Below are positions 10,690-18,971 of a stretch of DNA of 64,000 nucleotides, one piece after another. The notes under the pieces are model-generated. The model had not been told where the DNA came from and ran no database searches. It saw only the letters and a program-made list of their open reading frames with translations. Every line of letters starts with the position of its first letter. Position 1 is the first letter of the stretch. The translations under genes and the position numbers were made by a program. The DNA is from Caenimonas aquaedulcis (GTDB lineage Bacteria > Pseudomonadota > Gammaproteobacteria > Burkholderiales > Burkholderiaceae_C): NCBI RefSeq assembly GCF_015831345.1, contig NZ_JADWYS010000001.1, forward strand, positions 3,438,618-3,502,617, in the 5' to 3' direction.

Positions 10690-11610
10690 TCAGAATTTGA
10701 CGACCTGCAGGCCCGGCAGCTGCGCGGCGGCGGGGAAATCCGGGGGATCGAACGCCCTGTCGCCGTCGTCGCTGGCCACGCCATCCGCGGTCAGACCCTT
10801 GAAGTCGTAATGTGTTCCGTCCGCGAGGTGCGAGGGCACCACGTTTTGTAACGCGTTGAACATGTTGTCGAGCCGGCCCGGGTGCTGCTTCTCCCATTCG
10901 CGCAGCATCGCGCCCACCTGCTTGCGCTGCAGGTTCTCCTGGCTGCCGCACAGCGTGCAGGGGATGATGGGGAACTGGCGGTGGTCGCTCCAGCGGATCA
11001 AGTCCTTCTCCGCGATGTAGGCGAGCGGGCGGATGACGATGTGGCGCCCGTCGTCGCTCACGAGCTTGGGCGGCATGGCCTTGAGCTTGCCGCCGAAGAA
11101 CATGTTGAGAAAGAAGGTCTGCAGGATGTCGTCGCGGTGATGCCCGAGCGCGATCTTCGTGGCGCCGAGCTCATCCGCGACGCGGTACAGGATGCCCCGG
11201 CGCAGGCGGGAGCACAGGCTGCACATCGTCTTGCCCTCGGGGATCTTGTCCTTGACGATGGAGTACGTGTCCTGGTTCTCGATGTGGAAGGGCACGCCGA
11301 TGCGCGACAGGTAGGCAGGCAGCACATCCGCGGGAAAGCCGGGCTGCTTCTGGTCGAGGTTGACGGCGACAAGCTCGAAGCGCACCGGGGCGCGCTGCTG
11401 GAGCTTCAGCAGGATGTCGAGCATCGAGTAGCTGTCCTTGCCGCCGGACAGGCACACCATGACCTTGTCGCCTTCCTCGATCATGTTGAAGTCGACGATG
11501 GCCTGGCCCGCGAGGCGGCACAGGCGCTTCTCGAGTTTGTGCGTTTCCCGCTCGATCTTGCGGCCCTCTTCCAGGGGCACGACTTCAGATGGATTCCAGA
11601 CTGCGCTCAT
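10690..11610 (-). CDS. ttcA: tRNA 2-thiocytidine(32) synthetase TtcA
   Basis: ATP- and Fe-S-dependent enzyme that thiolates cytidine 32 of certain tRNAs. It has 306 residues. The PP-loop is SGGKDS at 55-60. The cluster-binding cysteines are Cys130 and Cys133 (CSLC) and Cys218 and Cys221 (CTLC). Family architecture is complete. Its start is 86 bp from the divergent CDF exporter. Confidence 0.96.
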   Translation of the reverse strand: MSAVWNPSEVVPLEEGRKIERETHKLEKRLCRLAGQAIVDFNMIEEGDKVMVCLSGGKDSYSMLDILLKLQQRAPVRFELVAVNLDQKQPGFPADVLPAYLSRIGVPFHIENQDTYSIVKDKIPEGKTMCSLCSRLRRGILYRVADELGATKIALGHHRDDILQTFFLNMFFGGKLKAMPPKLVSDDGRHIVIRPLAYIAEKDLIRWSDHRQFPIIPCTLCGSQENLQRKQVGAMLREWEKQHPGRLDNMFNALQNVVPSHLADGTHYDFKGLTADGVASDDGDRAFDPPDFPAAAQLPGLQVVKF

Positions 11611-11696
11611 GGACCGTATTGTCTCATCGGCCCCGCCGCAGGGCGAGCGGCGCTCCTACAGCCGCGCGCGCCGCACGGGGCGACACTCGAAGCAAC

Positions 11697-12608
11697 ATGG
11701 CGGAATCCAAGGTCGCGGTGTACGGCGCCATCGCGGCCAACGTCGCGATCGCCGTCACGAAATTCATCGTCGCCGGGGTCACCGGCAGCTCGGCCATGCT
11801 CTCCGAGGGCATCCACTCGCTCGTCGACACGGGGAACGGGGGCCTGCTGCTGGTCGGGATGCACCGCAGCCGCAAGCCCTCGAATCCCGAGCATCCCTTC
11901 GGCCACGGCAAGGAGCTGTACTTCTGGAGCCTGATCGTGGCCGTGCTGATCTTCGGCCTGGGCGGCGGTGTGTCGCTCTACGAAGGCATCACGCACCTGC
12001 GCTCGCCGGCGCCCTTGAAAGACCCGATGTGGAGCTACGTCGTGCTCGCGGCGGCGTTCGTCTTCGAGGGCGCGAGCTTCACGATCGCCTGGCGGCAGTT
12101 CAAGCAACAGCGGGGCGACACGCCTTTCTGGGAAGCGCTGCATGCGAGCAAAGACCCGGCGAATTACACCGTGCTGGCCGAGGATGGCGCCGCGCTCGTG
12201 GGCCTGCTCATCGCGGCAGCCGGCGTGTTCTTCAGCCACTGGCTGGACATGCCTGCGCTCGACGGCATCGCGTCGATGCTGATCGGCGTGCTGCTCGCGG
12301 CGGTCGCCGTGCTGCTGATCCGCGAGTCGCGGGGGCTTCTGGTCGGCGAGGGCGTGAAGCCGGAGACCGCGAAGGCGATACGCGAGCTGGCGCTGGCCGA
12401 GCCGTCCGTCTGCGAGGTCGGGCAGGTGCTGTCGATGTACGTCGGCGCGGAGGACATCCTCGTGACCCTCGACGTGAACTTCAAGCCGGACACGCCGGCC
12501 GAAGAAACGGCCAAGGTGACGGAACGTGTCGAGGCGCGCATCCGCGAAGCCTATCCGAAGGTCAAGCGCATCTACATCGAGGCCACGCGGGCTGCCGCCG
12601 GAAATTGA
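11697..12608 (+). CDS. Cation diffusion facilitator family transporter
   Basis: Second CDF exporter of the window, 303 residues, from a different clade than the one at 1202. TM2 carries the zinc-type His40-x-x-x-Asp44 in SEGIHSLVD, the loop HPFGHGKE follows at 66-73, and TM5 carries Asp163 in VLAEDGAAL. The insertion after TM4 (KQQRGDTPFWEALHASKDP) is characteristic of the YdbO/ZnT9-like branch. A cytoplasmic domain occupies roughly residues 215-300. It ends 1 bp before convergent folB. Confidence 0.9.
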   Translation: MAESKVAVYGAIAANVAIAVTKFIVAGVTGSSAMLSEGIHSLVDTGNGGLLLVGMHRSRKPSNPEHPFGHGKELYFWSLIVAVLIFGLGGGVSLYEGITHLRSPAPLKDPMWSYVVLAAAFVFEGASFTIAWRQFKQQRGDTPFWEALHASKDPANYTVLAEDGAALVGLLIAAAGVFFSHWLDMPALDGIASMLIGVLLAAVAVLLIRESRGLLVGEGVKPETAKAIRELALAEPSVCEVGQVLSMYVGAEDILVTLDVNFKPDTPAEETAKVTERVEARIREAYPKVKRIYIEATRAAAGN

Positions 12609-12609
12609 G

Positions 12610-12978
12610 TCACCACTGCCCGGTTTCTACCCGGATCGCGACTTCGCAGTCGTCGAAGATTTCGAGCTTGGCAATGCGCACGCGCACGCCCAGCACGCCG
12701 GGCAGCTGCATCAACCGGTGGGCCAGCTTGCCGATCAGGCTTTCCAGCAGGTTCACGTGCTCGGACGTGCACTCGTCGATGATGATCCGGCGCACCTTGC
12801 GATAGTCCAGCACGTGGCTGATGTCGTCGTCGCGCGGCAGCAGGGGCTGTGGGCCGAGGTTGAGTTCCGCATCGACCATGATCGGCTGCGGAGAGGTCTT
12901 CTCATGCTCGAGGATGCCCAGGTTGGCTTCGAACCGAAGCCCGGTCAGGGTGAGGGTCTGCGTGCCGGTCTTGCCCAT
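12610..12978 (-). CDS. folB: Dihydroneopterin aldolase
   Basis: Folate biosynthesis enzyme that cleaves 7,8-dihydroneopterin to 6-hydroxymethyl-7,8-dihydropterin and glycolaldehyde. It has 122 residues. The family features are an early Glu in LGILEHEK, the central DYRKV and HVNLLESL helices, and a C-terminal KLEIFDDCEVAIRVE strand region. It sits 10 bp downstream of the pteridine-reductase-like gene, a functionally matched pair. Confidence 0.92.
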   Translation of the reverse strand: MGKTGTQTLTLTGLRFEANLGILEHEKTSPQPIMVDAELNLGPQPLLPRDDDISHVLDYRKVRRIIIDECTSEHVNLLESLIGKLAHRLMQLPGVLGVRVRIAKLEIFDDCEVAIRVETGQW

Positions 12979-12988
12979 GTGCCTGCGC

Positions 12989-13774
12989 CTACATCAGCGA
13001 AAAATCGCGGTCGAACTTCATGAGGTGCTGGCCGCCGTCGACCAGCAGCGTGGTGCCCGTGATCGACGTGTTGTCCAGGGCGAATTTCACCGCGGCCACG
13101 ACATCCGCGGGCGTCGAGGAGCGGCCCAGCGGGGACAGGCGATGCAGCGCGTCGAACTTCTCCTGCGAGAGCAGGTGGCTGGTGAGCGTGAGCCCCGGCG
13201 CCACGCCGACGACCCGCACACGGGGTGCGAGTGCGAGCGCGAGCATCGTGTTCGCCGCTTCCAGCGCCGCCTTCGACAGGGTGTAGCTCAAGAAGTCCGG
13301 GTTCTGGTTCCACAGCTTCTGGTCGAGCAGGTTCACGACGACCGCGTCGCGCGGGGGCGCGGCGCGCCCCTTCACATGCTCGTGCAGCGCCTGCGCGAGG
13401 AGGATGGGGGCGCCCGTGTTGGTGAGGAGGTGCGAGCCGAGTTGCGCGTAGCTGAAACTGTCCACGGTGTCGTGTTCGAACATCGATGCGTTGTTCACCA
13501 CGGCATCGACGGGGCCGAACGCCGCTGCGACGCGTCCCAGCAAGCCCCGCGCCTGCGATTCGTCGCCGAGGTCCGCCTGGAACGCATCGACCTTGCGTCC
13601 GGCCATCGCCACGGCCGCGCAATCCGTGACGGTGGCTTGGGCATCCGAAGCGGAACCCCGGTAGTGCACGCCCACGTTCCATCCCGCGCCCGCGAGCGCC
13701 AGCGCGACCTCGCGCCCCAGGCGCCTGGCGGCGCCGGTGACGAGCACGGTGCGGACGGGAAGGGGTTCGCTCAT
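12989..13774 (-). CDS. Pteridine-reductase-like SDR (FolM type)
   Basis: NADPH-dependent short-chain dehydrogenase, 261 residues from ATG 13774. The cofactor motif is TGAARRLGRE near residue 13, NNAS is at 94-97, and the catalytic Tyr164-x-x-x-Lys168 is YTLSK. Asp151 lies 13 residues before the tyrosine, the Asp/Tyr/Lys arrangement of pteridine reductases (PTR1, FolM) in place of the usual SDR serine. With folB immediately downstream, a role in reducing dihydropterin or dihydromonapterin is a good inference. The start is only 17 bp from divergent midA. Confidence 0.85.
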   Translation of the reverse strand: MSEPLPVRTVLVTGAARRLGREVALALAGAGWNVGVHYRGSASDAQATVTDCAAVAMAGRKVDAFQADLGDESQARGLLGRVAAAFGPVDAVVNNASMFEHDTVDSFSYAQLGSHLLTNTGAPILLAQALHEHVKGRAAPPRDAVVVNLLDQKLWNQNPDFLSYTLSKAALEAANTMLALALAPRVRVVGVAPGLTLTSHLLSQEKFDALHRLSPLGRSSTPADVVAAVKFALDNTSITGTTLLVDGGQHLMKFDRDFSLM

Positions 13775-13791
13775 TCGGGGACAATCGGCGG

Positions 13792-14886
13792 GTGACGACA
13801 GAAGCATCCAGTTTAACGAGGGCGCTGCAAGTGTTGCTGGAGGCGTCGATCGCGCGGTCCGGCGGCTGGCTTCCCTTCGACCGGTTCATGGCGCAGGCCC
13901 TGTATGCGCCCGGCCTGGGCTATTACGCGAATGCCTCGCGCAAGTTCGGCGCGCTGCCCTCCTCGGGCAGCGACTTCGTCACCGCGCCCGAGATGACGCC
14001 GCTGTTCGGCCGGGCCCTGGCCGTGCAGGTCGACGACGCGCTCGCCGCCACCCGCACCGACGAGGTGTGGGAGTTCGGCGCCGGCTCGGGCGCGCTCGCC
14101 TCGCAGCTGCTGGACGCATTGGCGCACCGGGTGAAGCGCTACACCATCGTCGACATCTCCGGGACCTTGCGCGAGCGGCAACGCGAACTGCTCGCGCGCT
14201 TCGGGGGGAAGGTCACCTGGGTGTCCGAGCTGCCCACCGCGATGCACGGCGTGGTCGTCGGCAACGAAGTGCTGGACGCCATGCCCGTGAAGCTGCTGGC
14301 GCGCGTCGCGGGCGTCTGGCACGAACGCGGCGTCGCGCAGGACGGCAAGGGCTTCGCCTGGAGCGACCGCCCGACGGCTTTGCGTCCCCCGGCCGAGATC
14401 GAGGGCGCGCACGATTACCTCACCGAGATCCATCCTCAGGCCGAAGCCTTCATCCGCACGCTGGCCGACCGGCTGGTGCAGGGCGCGGCCTTCTTCCTCG
14501 ACTACGGCTTCGGCGAATCCGAGTACTACCACCCGCAGCGGCACATGGGCACGCTCATGTGCCACCGTGGACATCTGGCCGATCCCGACCCGCTGCGCGA
14601 CGTCGGCGAGAAGGACATCACCGCGCACGTGAACTTCACGGGCCTGGCCGTTGCCGCGCAGGACGCCGGCCTGCCTACGCTCGGTTACACCACGCAGGCG
14701 CGATTCCTGATGAACTGCGGGATCGTGCCGCTGATCGCGCAGGCGGACCTCGCCGGCCGCGTCGCCGGGCAGCGGCTCATCGCTGAACACGAGATGGGGG
14801 AGCTCTTCAAGGTCATCGGCTTTCATCGAGGCGAATTCTGGGACGCGGCCGGTTTTCGCGAGGGCGATCGCACCCATACGCTCTGA
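13792..14886 (+). CDS. MidA/NDUFAF7-type SAM methyltransferase
   Basis: Class I SAM-dependent methyltransferase of the DUF185 (MidA) family, 364 residues, starting with GTG. The SAM motif is VWEFGAGSGALA near residues 84-95, followed by VVVGNEVLDAMPV near 158 and FFLDYGFGESEYYHPQR near 237, all hallmarks of the family. The mitochondrial relative methylates an arginine of complex I; the bacterial substrate is unknown. It is transcribed toward the DUF2905 gene and the ROK kinase. Confidence 0.9.
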   Translation: MTTEASSLTRALQVLLEASIARSGGWLPFDRFMAQALYAPGLGYYANASRKFGALPSSGSDFVTAPEMTPLFGRALAVQVDDALAATRTDEVWEFGAGSGALASQLLDALAHRVKRYTIVDISGTLRERQRELLARFGGKVTWVSELPTAMHGVVVGNEVLDAMPVKLLARVAGVWHERGVAQDGKGFAWSDRPTALRPPAEIEGAHDYLTEIHPQAEAFIRTLADRLVQGAAFFLDYGFGESEYYHPQRHMGTLMCHRGHLADPDPLRDVGEKDITAHVNFTGLAVAAQDAGLPTLGYTTQARFLMNCGIVPLIAQADLAGRVAGQRLIAEHEMGELFKVIGFHRGEFWDAAGFREGDRTHTL

Positions 14887-14923
14887 GCCGCGCCTACACT
14901 CGGGAAAGTTTCTTCACCACCCC

Positions 14924-15118
14924 ATGATTCGCTGGATCATCGTCATCTTCCTGGCCCTGATGCTCATCAGCTGGTTCACGCCGCTGCTGCAGAAGCTCGG
15001 CTTCGGCCGCCTGCCCGGCGACTTCCGCTTCAGGCTGTTCGGCCGCGAGTGGTTCATTCCGCTCGCCACGACGGTGATCCTCAGCCTCATCGCGGGCGTG
15101 CTGTCGAAGGTGCTTTGA
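14924..15118 (+). CDS. DUF2905 small membrane protein
   Basis: 64-residue protein with hydrophobic helices at about 3-20 and 45-62 separated by the conserved middle GRLPGDFRFR. This is the DUF2905 family; its function is unknown. It lies 37 bp after midA and 10 bp before the ROK kinase, so it is probably within one transcript. Confidence 0.88.
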   Translation: MIRWIIVIFLALMLISWFTPLLQKLGFGRLPGDFRFRLFGREWFIPLATTVILSLIAGVLSKVL

Positions 15119-15128
15119 AGCAAGCGCG

Positions 15129-16052
15129 ATGAAGGCCTGCATCGACATCGGGGGAACGAAGGTCGCGGTCAGCCTCAACAGCGGCACCGGTCTGGAGCTG
15201 CTCGCGCGGCGCACCGAGCCCACCGCAAAAACGGGAACGAACGACGCGCTCGCGCGCCAGGTGCTTCGCCTGGTCGACGAGTCGTGCGCCGAGGCCGGCA
15301 TCGCTCCCACCGCCGTGCAACGTGCGGGCGTGTCTTCCTGCGGGCCGTTCGTGATCCGCGACGGGCTGGTGGAAGTCGCCGCGCCCAACATCTGCGGCGG
15401 CATGGCCGGGCCCCTGCGCGGCCTGCCGAACGACTGGACGACGGCGCTGCTCGAAGCGCCGCTGCGCGAACGCTTTGCGCAAGTCCGCGTCGAGAACGAT
15501 TGCATCGCGGCGCTCGAGGCCGAGCGGCGCTGGGGCGCGCTGCAGGGTTTCGATCATTGCGCCTACGTGACCTGGAGCACCGGCATCGGCGTCGGCCTGT
15601 GCGTCGACGGGCACGTGTTGCGCGGCAAGAACGGCAACGCGGGTCACGCGGGCCACATGTTCGTCTCCGACAACGACGATGCCTTGTGCGGCTGCGGCAA
15701 CATCGGCGACGTGGAAGCGCTGGTCGCGGGGAATGCCGTCGCGCGGCGTTTCGGAGCGGACGCGGCCACGCTCCTGCAGCGCGCGAAATCCGGTGACGCG
15801 CAGTCCGAAGGCATGGTGGACGAGCTGTGCCGCGTGATGGGCCGAGCGCTCTACAACCTCGTGGTCACGCTCGACTTGCAGCGCATCAGCCTGGGCGGCA
15901 GCGTGTTCTGGAACAACCGGGATTACCTGCTGCCGCGCCTGCAGTCGCAGATCACCGGCAAGCTGCCCGCGCTCACCGGCGGCTGCGACCTGCAAGCGGC
16001 GGGCCTCGCCGATCGCGTCGGCGACTACGCGGCGCTCGCCCTGCTCGTCTAA
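15129..16052 (+). CDS. ROK family sugar kinase
   Basis: Cytoplasmic ASKHA-fold kinase of the ROK family, 307 residues. The ATP-binding start is DIGGTKVAVSL, the second phosphate motif is STGIGVGL near residue 155, and a GHAGH segment precedes the cysteine motif. That motif reads CGCGNIGDVE, so the third zinc cysteine of the usual CxCGxxGCxE is aspartate. The sugar could be glucose, fructose or an N-acetylated hexosamine; the sequence does not decide. The stop overlaps the end of convergent cca by 4 bp. Confidence 0.88.
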   Translation: MKACIDIGGTKVAVSLNSGTGLELLARRTEPTAKTGTNDALARQVLRLVDESCAEAGIAPTAVQRAGVSSCGPFVIRDGLVEVAAPNICGGMAGPLRGLPNDWTTALLEAPLRERFAQVRVENDCIAALEAERRWGALQGFDHCAYVTWSTGIGVGLCVDGHVLRGKNGNAGHAGHMFVSDNDDALCGCGNIGDVEALVAGNAVARRFGADAATLLQRAKSGDAQSEGMVDELCRVMGRALYNLVVTLDLQRISLGGSVFWNNRDYLLPRLQSQITGKLPALTGGCDLQAAGLADRVGDYAALALLV

Positions 16053-17287
16053 TCCGGGTTTTTCGGACCGAGCGCCGCCGCGACGGCGTCCACGCGCGCC
16101 TTGTGGATCCGTTCGCCCACGCGTGGCCCGCTCAATCCCTGCGACTGCGCCAACGCGGCGACCTCCTGCGTCGCGACGGACTGCGCCGCGGCGAGGCAGG
16201 CGCGCAGGCGCTCGCGCTGCGGATAGGGCCGCGATTCGAAGCCGAGCCGGCCGCGCGCGTCGCACTCGCACGCGAGCAGCACCTCGTCGAAGCGCTGCGG
16301 TTTGCGGAAGGCATCGCATCGCTCCAGCAGGCGCACGACGGCTGCGGCGCCCAGGTCCTCGCTGCGATGGATGTTGCCGTGTTCCCGCGCCACCACATCG
16401 GCGAGCTCCCGGCATTCGACCGGCACGCGCAGGCGTTCGCACACGTCGCGCAGCAATTTCGCGCTGCGCTGCTCGTGGCCGATGTGGCGGGGCAGGACGT
16501 CGTCCGGCGTGGTGCCCTTGCCGAGGTCGTGCGTGAGGCAGGCGAATCGCACCGCCAACGACCCTTGCAGGCGCGCGCTCATGTCCATCACCATCATCAG
16601 GTGCACGCCGGTGTCGACTTCCGGATGGTGTGCGGCGGTCTGCGGCACGCCCCACAGCCGGTCGACTTCGGGCAGCAGGCGCGCAAGCGCACCGCACTCG
16701 CGCAGCACCTCGAACATGCGGGACGGCTTGGCTTCCATGAGGCCGCGCGCGAGCTCCTGCCACACGCGCTCGGCGACCAGCGCGTCGGCTTCCCCCGCCT
16801 CCACCATCTCGCGCATGAGCTGGAGCGTCTCCGGCGCGAGCGTGAATTCGTGGAAGCGGGCGGCAAAGCGCGCGATGCGCAGGATGCGCACCGGGTCTTC
16901 GCGAAAGGCGAGCGTCACGTGGCGCAGCACCCGCGCGGCGAGGTCCGCCTGCCCGTCGAAGGGGTCGACGATGGTTCCGTCGTCGTCCCGCGCCATGGCG
17001 TTGATGGTGAGGTCGCGCCGCGCGAGGTCTTCCTCGAGCGTGACGCCGGGCTCGGCATGGAAGGCGAAGCCGTGATAGCCTTTCGCCGTCTTGCGCTCGG
17101 TGCGGGCGAGCGCGTATTCCTCGCGGGTCTGCGGATGCAGGAACACCGGGAAATCCTTGCCGACGGGCAGGTAGCCCGCGGCGATCATCTCCTGCGGCGT
17201 GGCGCCGACCACGACCCAGTCGTGGTCGCTGACCGGCACACCGAGCAGGGCGTCGCGCACCGCGCCGCCCACCATGTAAGTTCGCAT
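16049..17287 (-). CDS. cca: Multifunctional CCA tRNA nucleotidyltransferase
   Basis: Adds or repairs the 3'-terminal CCA of tRNAs. It has 412 residues. The nucleotidyltransferase core is MVGGAVRDALLG, with the metal-binding segment DHDW and the RRDLTINAMA motif near 100. A C-terminal HD phosphohydrolase domain carries HDLGKGTTP near residue 248 and HGN near 300, as in the E. coli multifunctional form. It lies 9 bp downstream of the dapA-like gene. Confidence 0.95.
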   Translation of the reverse strand: MRTYMVGGAVRDALLGVPVSDHDWVVVGATPQEMIAAGYLPVGKDFPVFLHPQTREEYALARTERKTAKGYHGFAFHAEPGVTLEEDLARRDLTINAMARDDDGTIVDPFDGQADLAARVLRHVTLAFREDPVRILRIARFAARFHEFTLAPETLQLMREMVEAGEADALVAERVWQELARGLMEAKPSRMFEVLRECGALARLLPEVDRLWGVPQTAAHHPEVDTGVHLMMVMDMSARLQGSLAVRFACLTHDLGKGTTPDDVLPRHIGHEQRSAKLLRDVCERLRVPVECRELADVVAREHGNIHRSEDLGAAAVVRLLERCDAFRKPQRFDEVLLACECDARGRLGFESRPYPQRERLRACLAAAQSVATQEVAALAQSQGLSGPRVGERIHKARVDAVAAALGPKNPD

Positions 17288-17296
17288 GCGGACAGT

Positions 17297-18208
17297 TTAC
17301 GGCTCCTGCCGCAGGCGCTCCCAGACTTCGCGCGCCTGGGCCGCGACCTCCGGCGGAGCGGGCGGCAGCGGCAGGCGGCACTCGCCGGCGTCCTGCCCGA
17401 GCGTGCGCAGCATGCCCTTGATCGACATCGGGAACACCGAGGTGTCGGTGTTGATGAAGCGGAACGAATCGATGAGCCGGGCGTTGATCGCACGCGCCTG
17501 CGCGACGTGGCCCCGATGGAAGGCGGCGATCATCGCGCCGAACTCGGCGGCGGCCCAGTGCGTGCTCGTGCCGACGACACCGGCCGCGCCGGCGGCAAGC
17601 AGCGGCAGCGTGTAGGCGTCGTCGCCCGAATAGAGATCGAAATGCTCGCCCGCCAGCGCCACGAGCTCCGCCGCCGCGGGCAGGTCGCCGGTCGCATCCT
17701 TGAAGGCGACGATGTTCGGGACTTCGCGAAAGAGCCGCAGCAACACCTCCTGTGCCACGCGCCGGCCGGTGCGCAGCGGCACGTCGTAGAGCATCACGGG
17801 CAGGTCGGTCGCAGCGGCGGCGGCGCGGAAGTGCGCCTCGATGCCCGCTTGCGGCGGCCGGCTGTAGTAGGGCGCCACCAGGATCACGCCTGCGGCGCCC
17901 AACCCGCGCGCGCGCTTCGTGAGCTCGATGGTGTGCCGCGTGTCGTTGGTGCCCATGCCCGCGATGACGGGAATCGTGACCGCTTCGGTGACGGCGCGGA
18001 TCAGGTCGCAGCGCTCGCCGTCGTCCAGCGTGGCGGATTCACCCGTCGTGGCTGCGAGCACCAGTCCGTCGTTGCCGCGATCGGCGAGCCAGCGCGCGAG
18101 CCGCCGCGCGGCGTCGAGGTCGAGCCGGCCGTCGCGGTCGAACGGCGTCACCATTGCCGTGAGCACCGCGCCCCAGCGCGGAGGGCGAATCGCGGAGGGC
18201 GCCGTCAT
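17297..18208 (-). CDS. dapA: 4-hydroxy-tetrahydrodipicolinate synthase
   Basis: Lysine/diaminopimelate pathway aldolase joining pyruvate and aspartate semialdehyde. It has 303 residues from ATG 18208. The active-site Thr pair is in ATTGES, the catalytic Tyr and Arg are in MLYDVPLRTG, and the Schiff-base Lys is in VAFKDATGD. All catalytic positions are kept, although wording such as YDVPL differs from E. coli, so a paralogous N-acetylneuraminate-lyase-like role is a minor alternative. lysA of the same pathway lies far away at 54294. The start overlaps the stop of the upstream GST gene by 4 bp. Confidence 0.88.
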   Translation of the reverse strand: MTAPSAIRPPRWGAVLTAMVTPFDRDGRLDLDAARRLARWLADRGNDGLVLAATTGESATLDDGERCDLIRAVTEAVTIPVIAGMGTNDTRHTIELTKRARGLGAAGVILVAPYYSRPPQAGIEAHFRAAAAATDLPVMLYDVPLRTGRRVAQEVLLRLFREVPNIVAFKDATGDLPAAAELVALAGEHFDLYSGDDAYTLPLLAAGAAGVVGTSTHWAAAEFGAMIAAFHRGHVAQARAINARLIDSFRFINTDTSVFPMSIKGMLRTLGQDAGECRLPLPPAPPEVAAQAREVWERLRQEP

Positions 18209-18885
18209 CGACAGGTTCGGTAGGGCTCGTCGAACTCGACGAAGGTCTTTTCCTCGAGCGCCTGGTCGATCCACGCCTTCACGCCGGGCAGCGAGCAGAC
18301 GCGGCGCACGTAGTCGGTGATGTGGCCGGGCACCGGCAGGGCGTAGTTCTTCAGGCGCATGCAGACCGGCGCGAAGTACGCATCGGCGATGGAGAATTCG
18401 CCGAACAGCATCGGGCCCTTGTGGGTTTCCAGCAGTTCCGTCCACATCGCCACGATGCGCTGCACGTCGGCGCGCACTTCGGGCTTGCGCCAGGCGAGGC
18501 CGCCCGCCTGGGGCAGCGAGGCCTCGATGTTCATCGGGCAGTTGCCGCGCAGCGCGGAGAAGCCGGAGTGCATCTCGGCGCAGACGCTGCGGGCGCGGGC
18601 ACGCGCCTTCGCGTCCTGAGGCCAAAGCTGGCGGTCGGGGAATTTCTCGGCGGCGTATTCCGCGATGGCCAGGGTGTCCCATACGGAGAAGCCGTCGTCC
18701 ACCAGGACGGGCACGCGGCCCGCGGGCGACACGGAGGCCATCGTCTCCTTGAATTTCGAGTTGCCGTCGAAGGAGTCGAAGCGCACCATCACCTCCTCGA
18801 AGGGGATGTTCGCCTGCTTGAGCATCACCCAGGGCCGCATGGACCAGGACGAATAGTTCTTGTTGCCGATATAGAGCTTGAGCAT
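18205..18885 (-). CDS. Glutathione S-transferase family protein
   Basis: Cytosolic GST, 226 residues. The thioredoxin-like N-terminal domain (about 1-80) has NYSSWSMRPW with the putative catalytic serine, the cis-proline motif GRVPVLVDDG, and the glutathione-binding WDTLAIAEY; an all-helical domain follows. Resembles the bacterial GSTs related to maleylacetoacetate isomerase, but the substrate is unknown. AAGGAG precedes the ATG. It overlaps dapA by 4 bp. Confidence 0.88.
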   Translation of the reverse strand: MLKLYIGNKNYSSWSMRPWVMLKQANIPFEEVMVRFDSFDGNSKFKETMASVSPAGRVPVLVDDGFSVWDTLAIAEYAAEKFPDRQLWPQDAKARARARSVCAEMHSGFSALRGNCPMNIEASLPQAGGLAWRKPEVRADVQRIVAMWTELLETHKGPMLFGEFSIADAYFAPVCMRLKNYALPVPGHITDYVRRVCSLPGVKAWIDQALEEKTFVEFDEPYRTCR

Positions 18886-18971
18886 GAAGTTCTCCTTGCG
18901 ATGCCGGGATGCTAGCGGGCGGCTCGCCGTTCATTCATGCAAAAAAGCCGTCCGATTGATGCGCGGCGCGC

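Noticed and set aside
15827..18223. A 798-codon + strand open frame across cca and dapA.
   Set aside because: Composition is typical of antisense translation (His/Arg/Glu-rich), and the minus-strand frames have full catalytic motifs of cca and dapA.
18886..18971. A possible terminator with a T-run between slt and the GST gene.
   Set aside because: On the slt strand a run of six T is present, but no convincing GC-rich stem directly precedes it.
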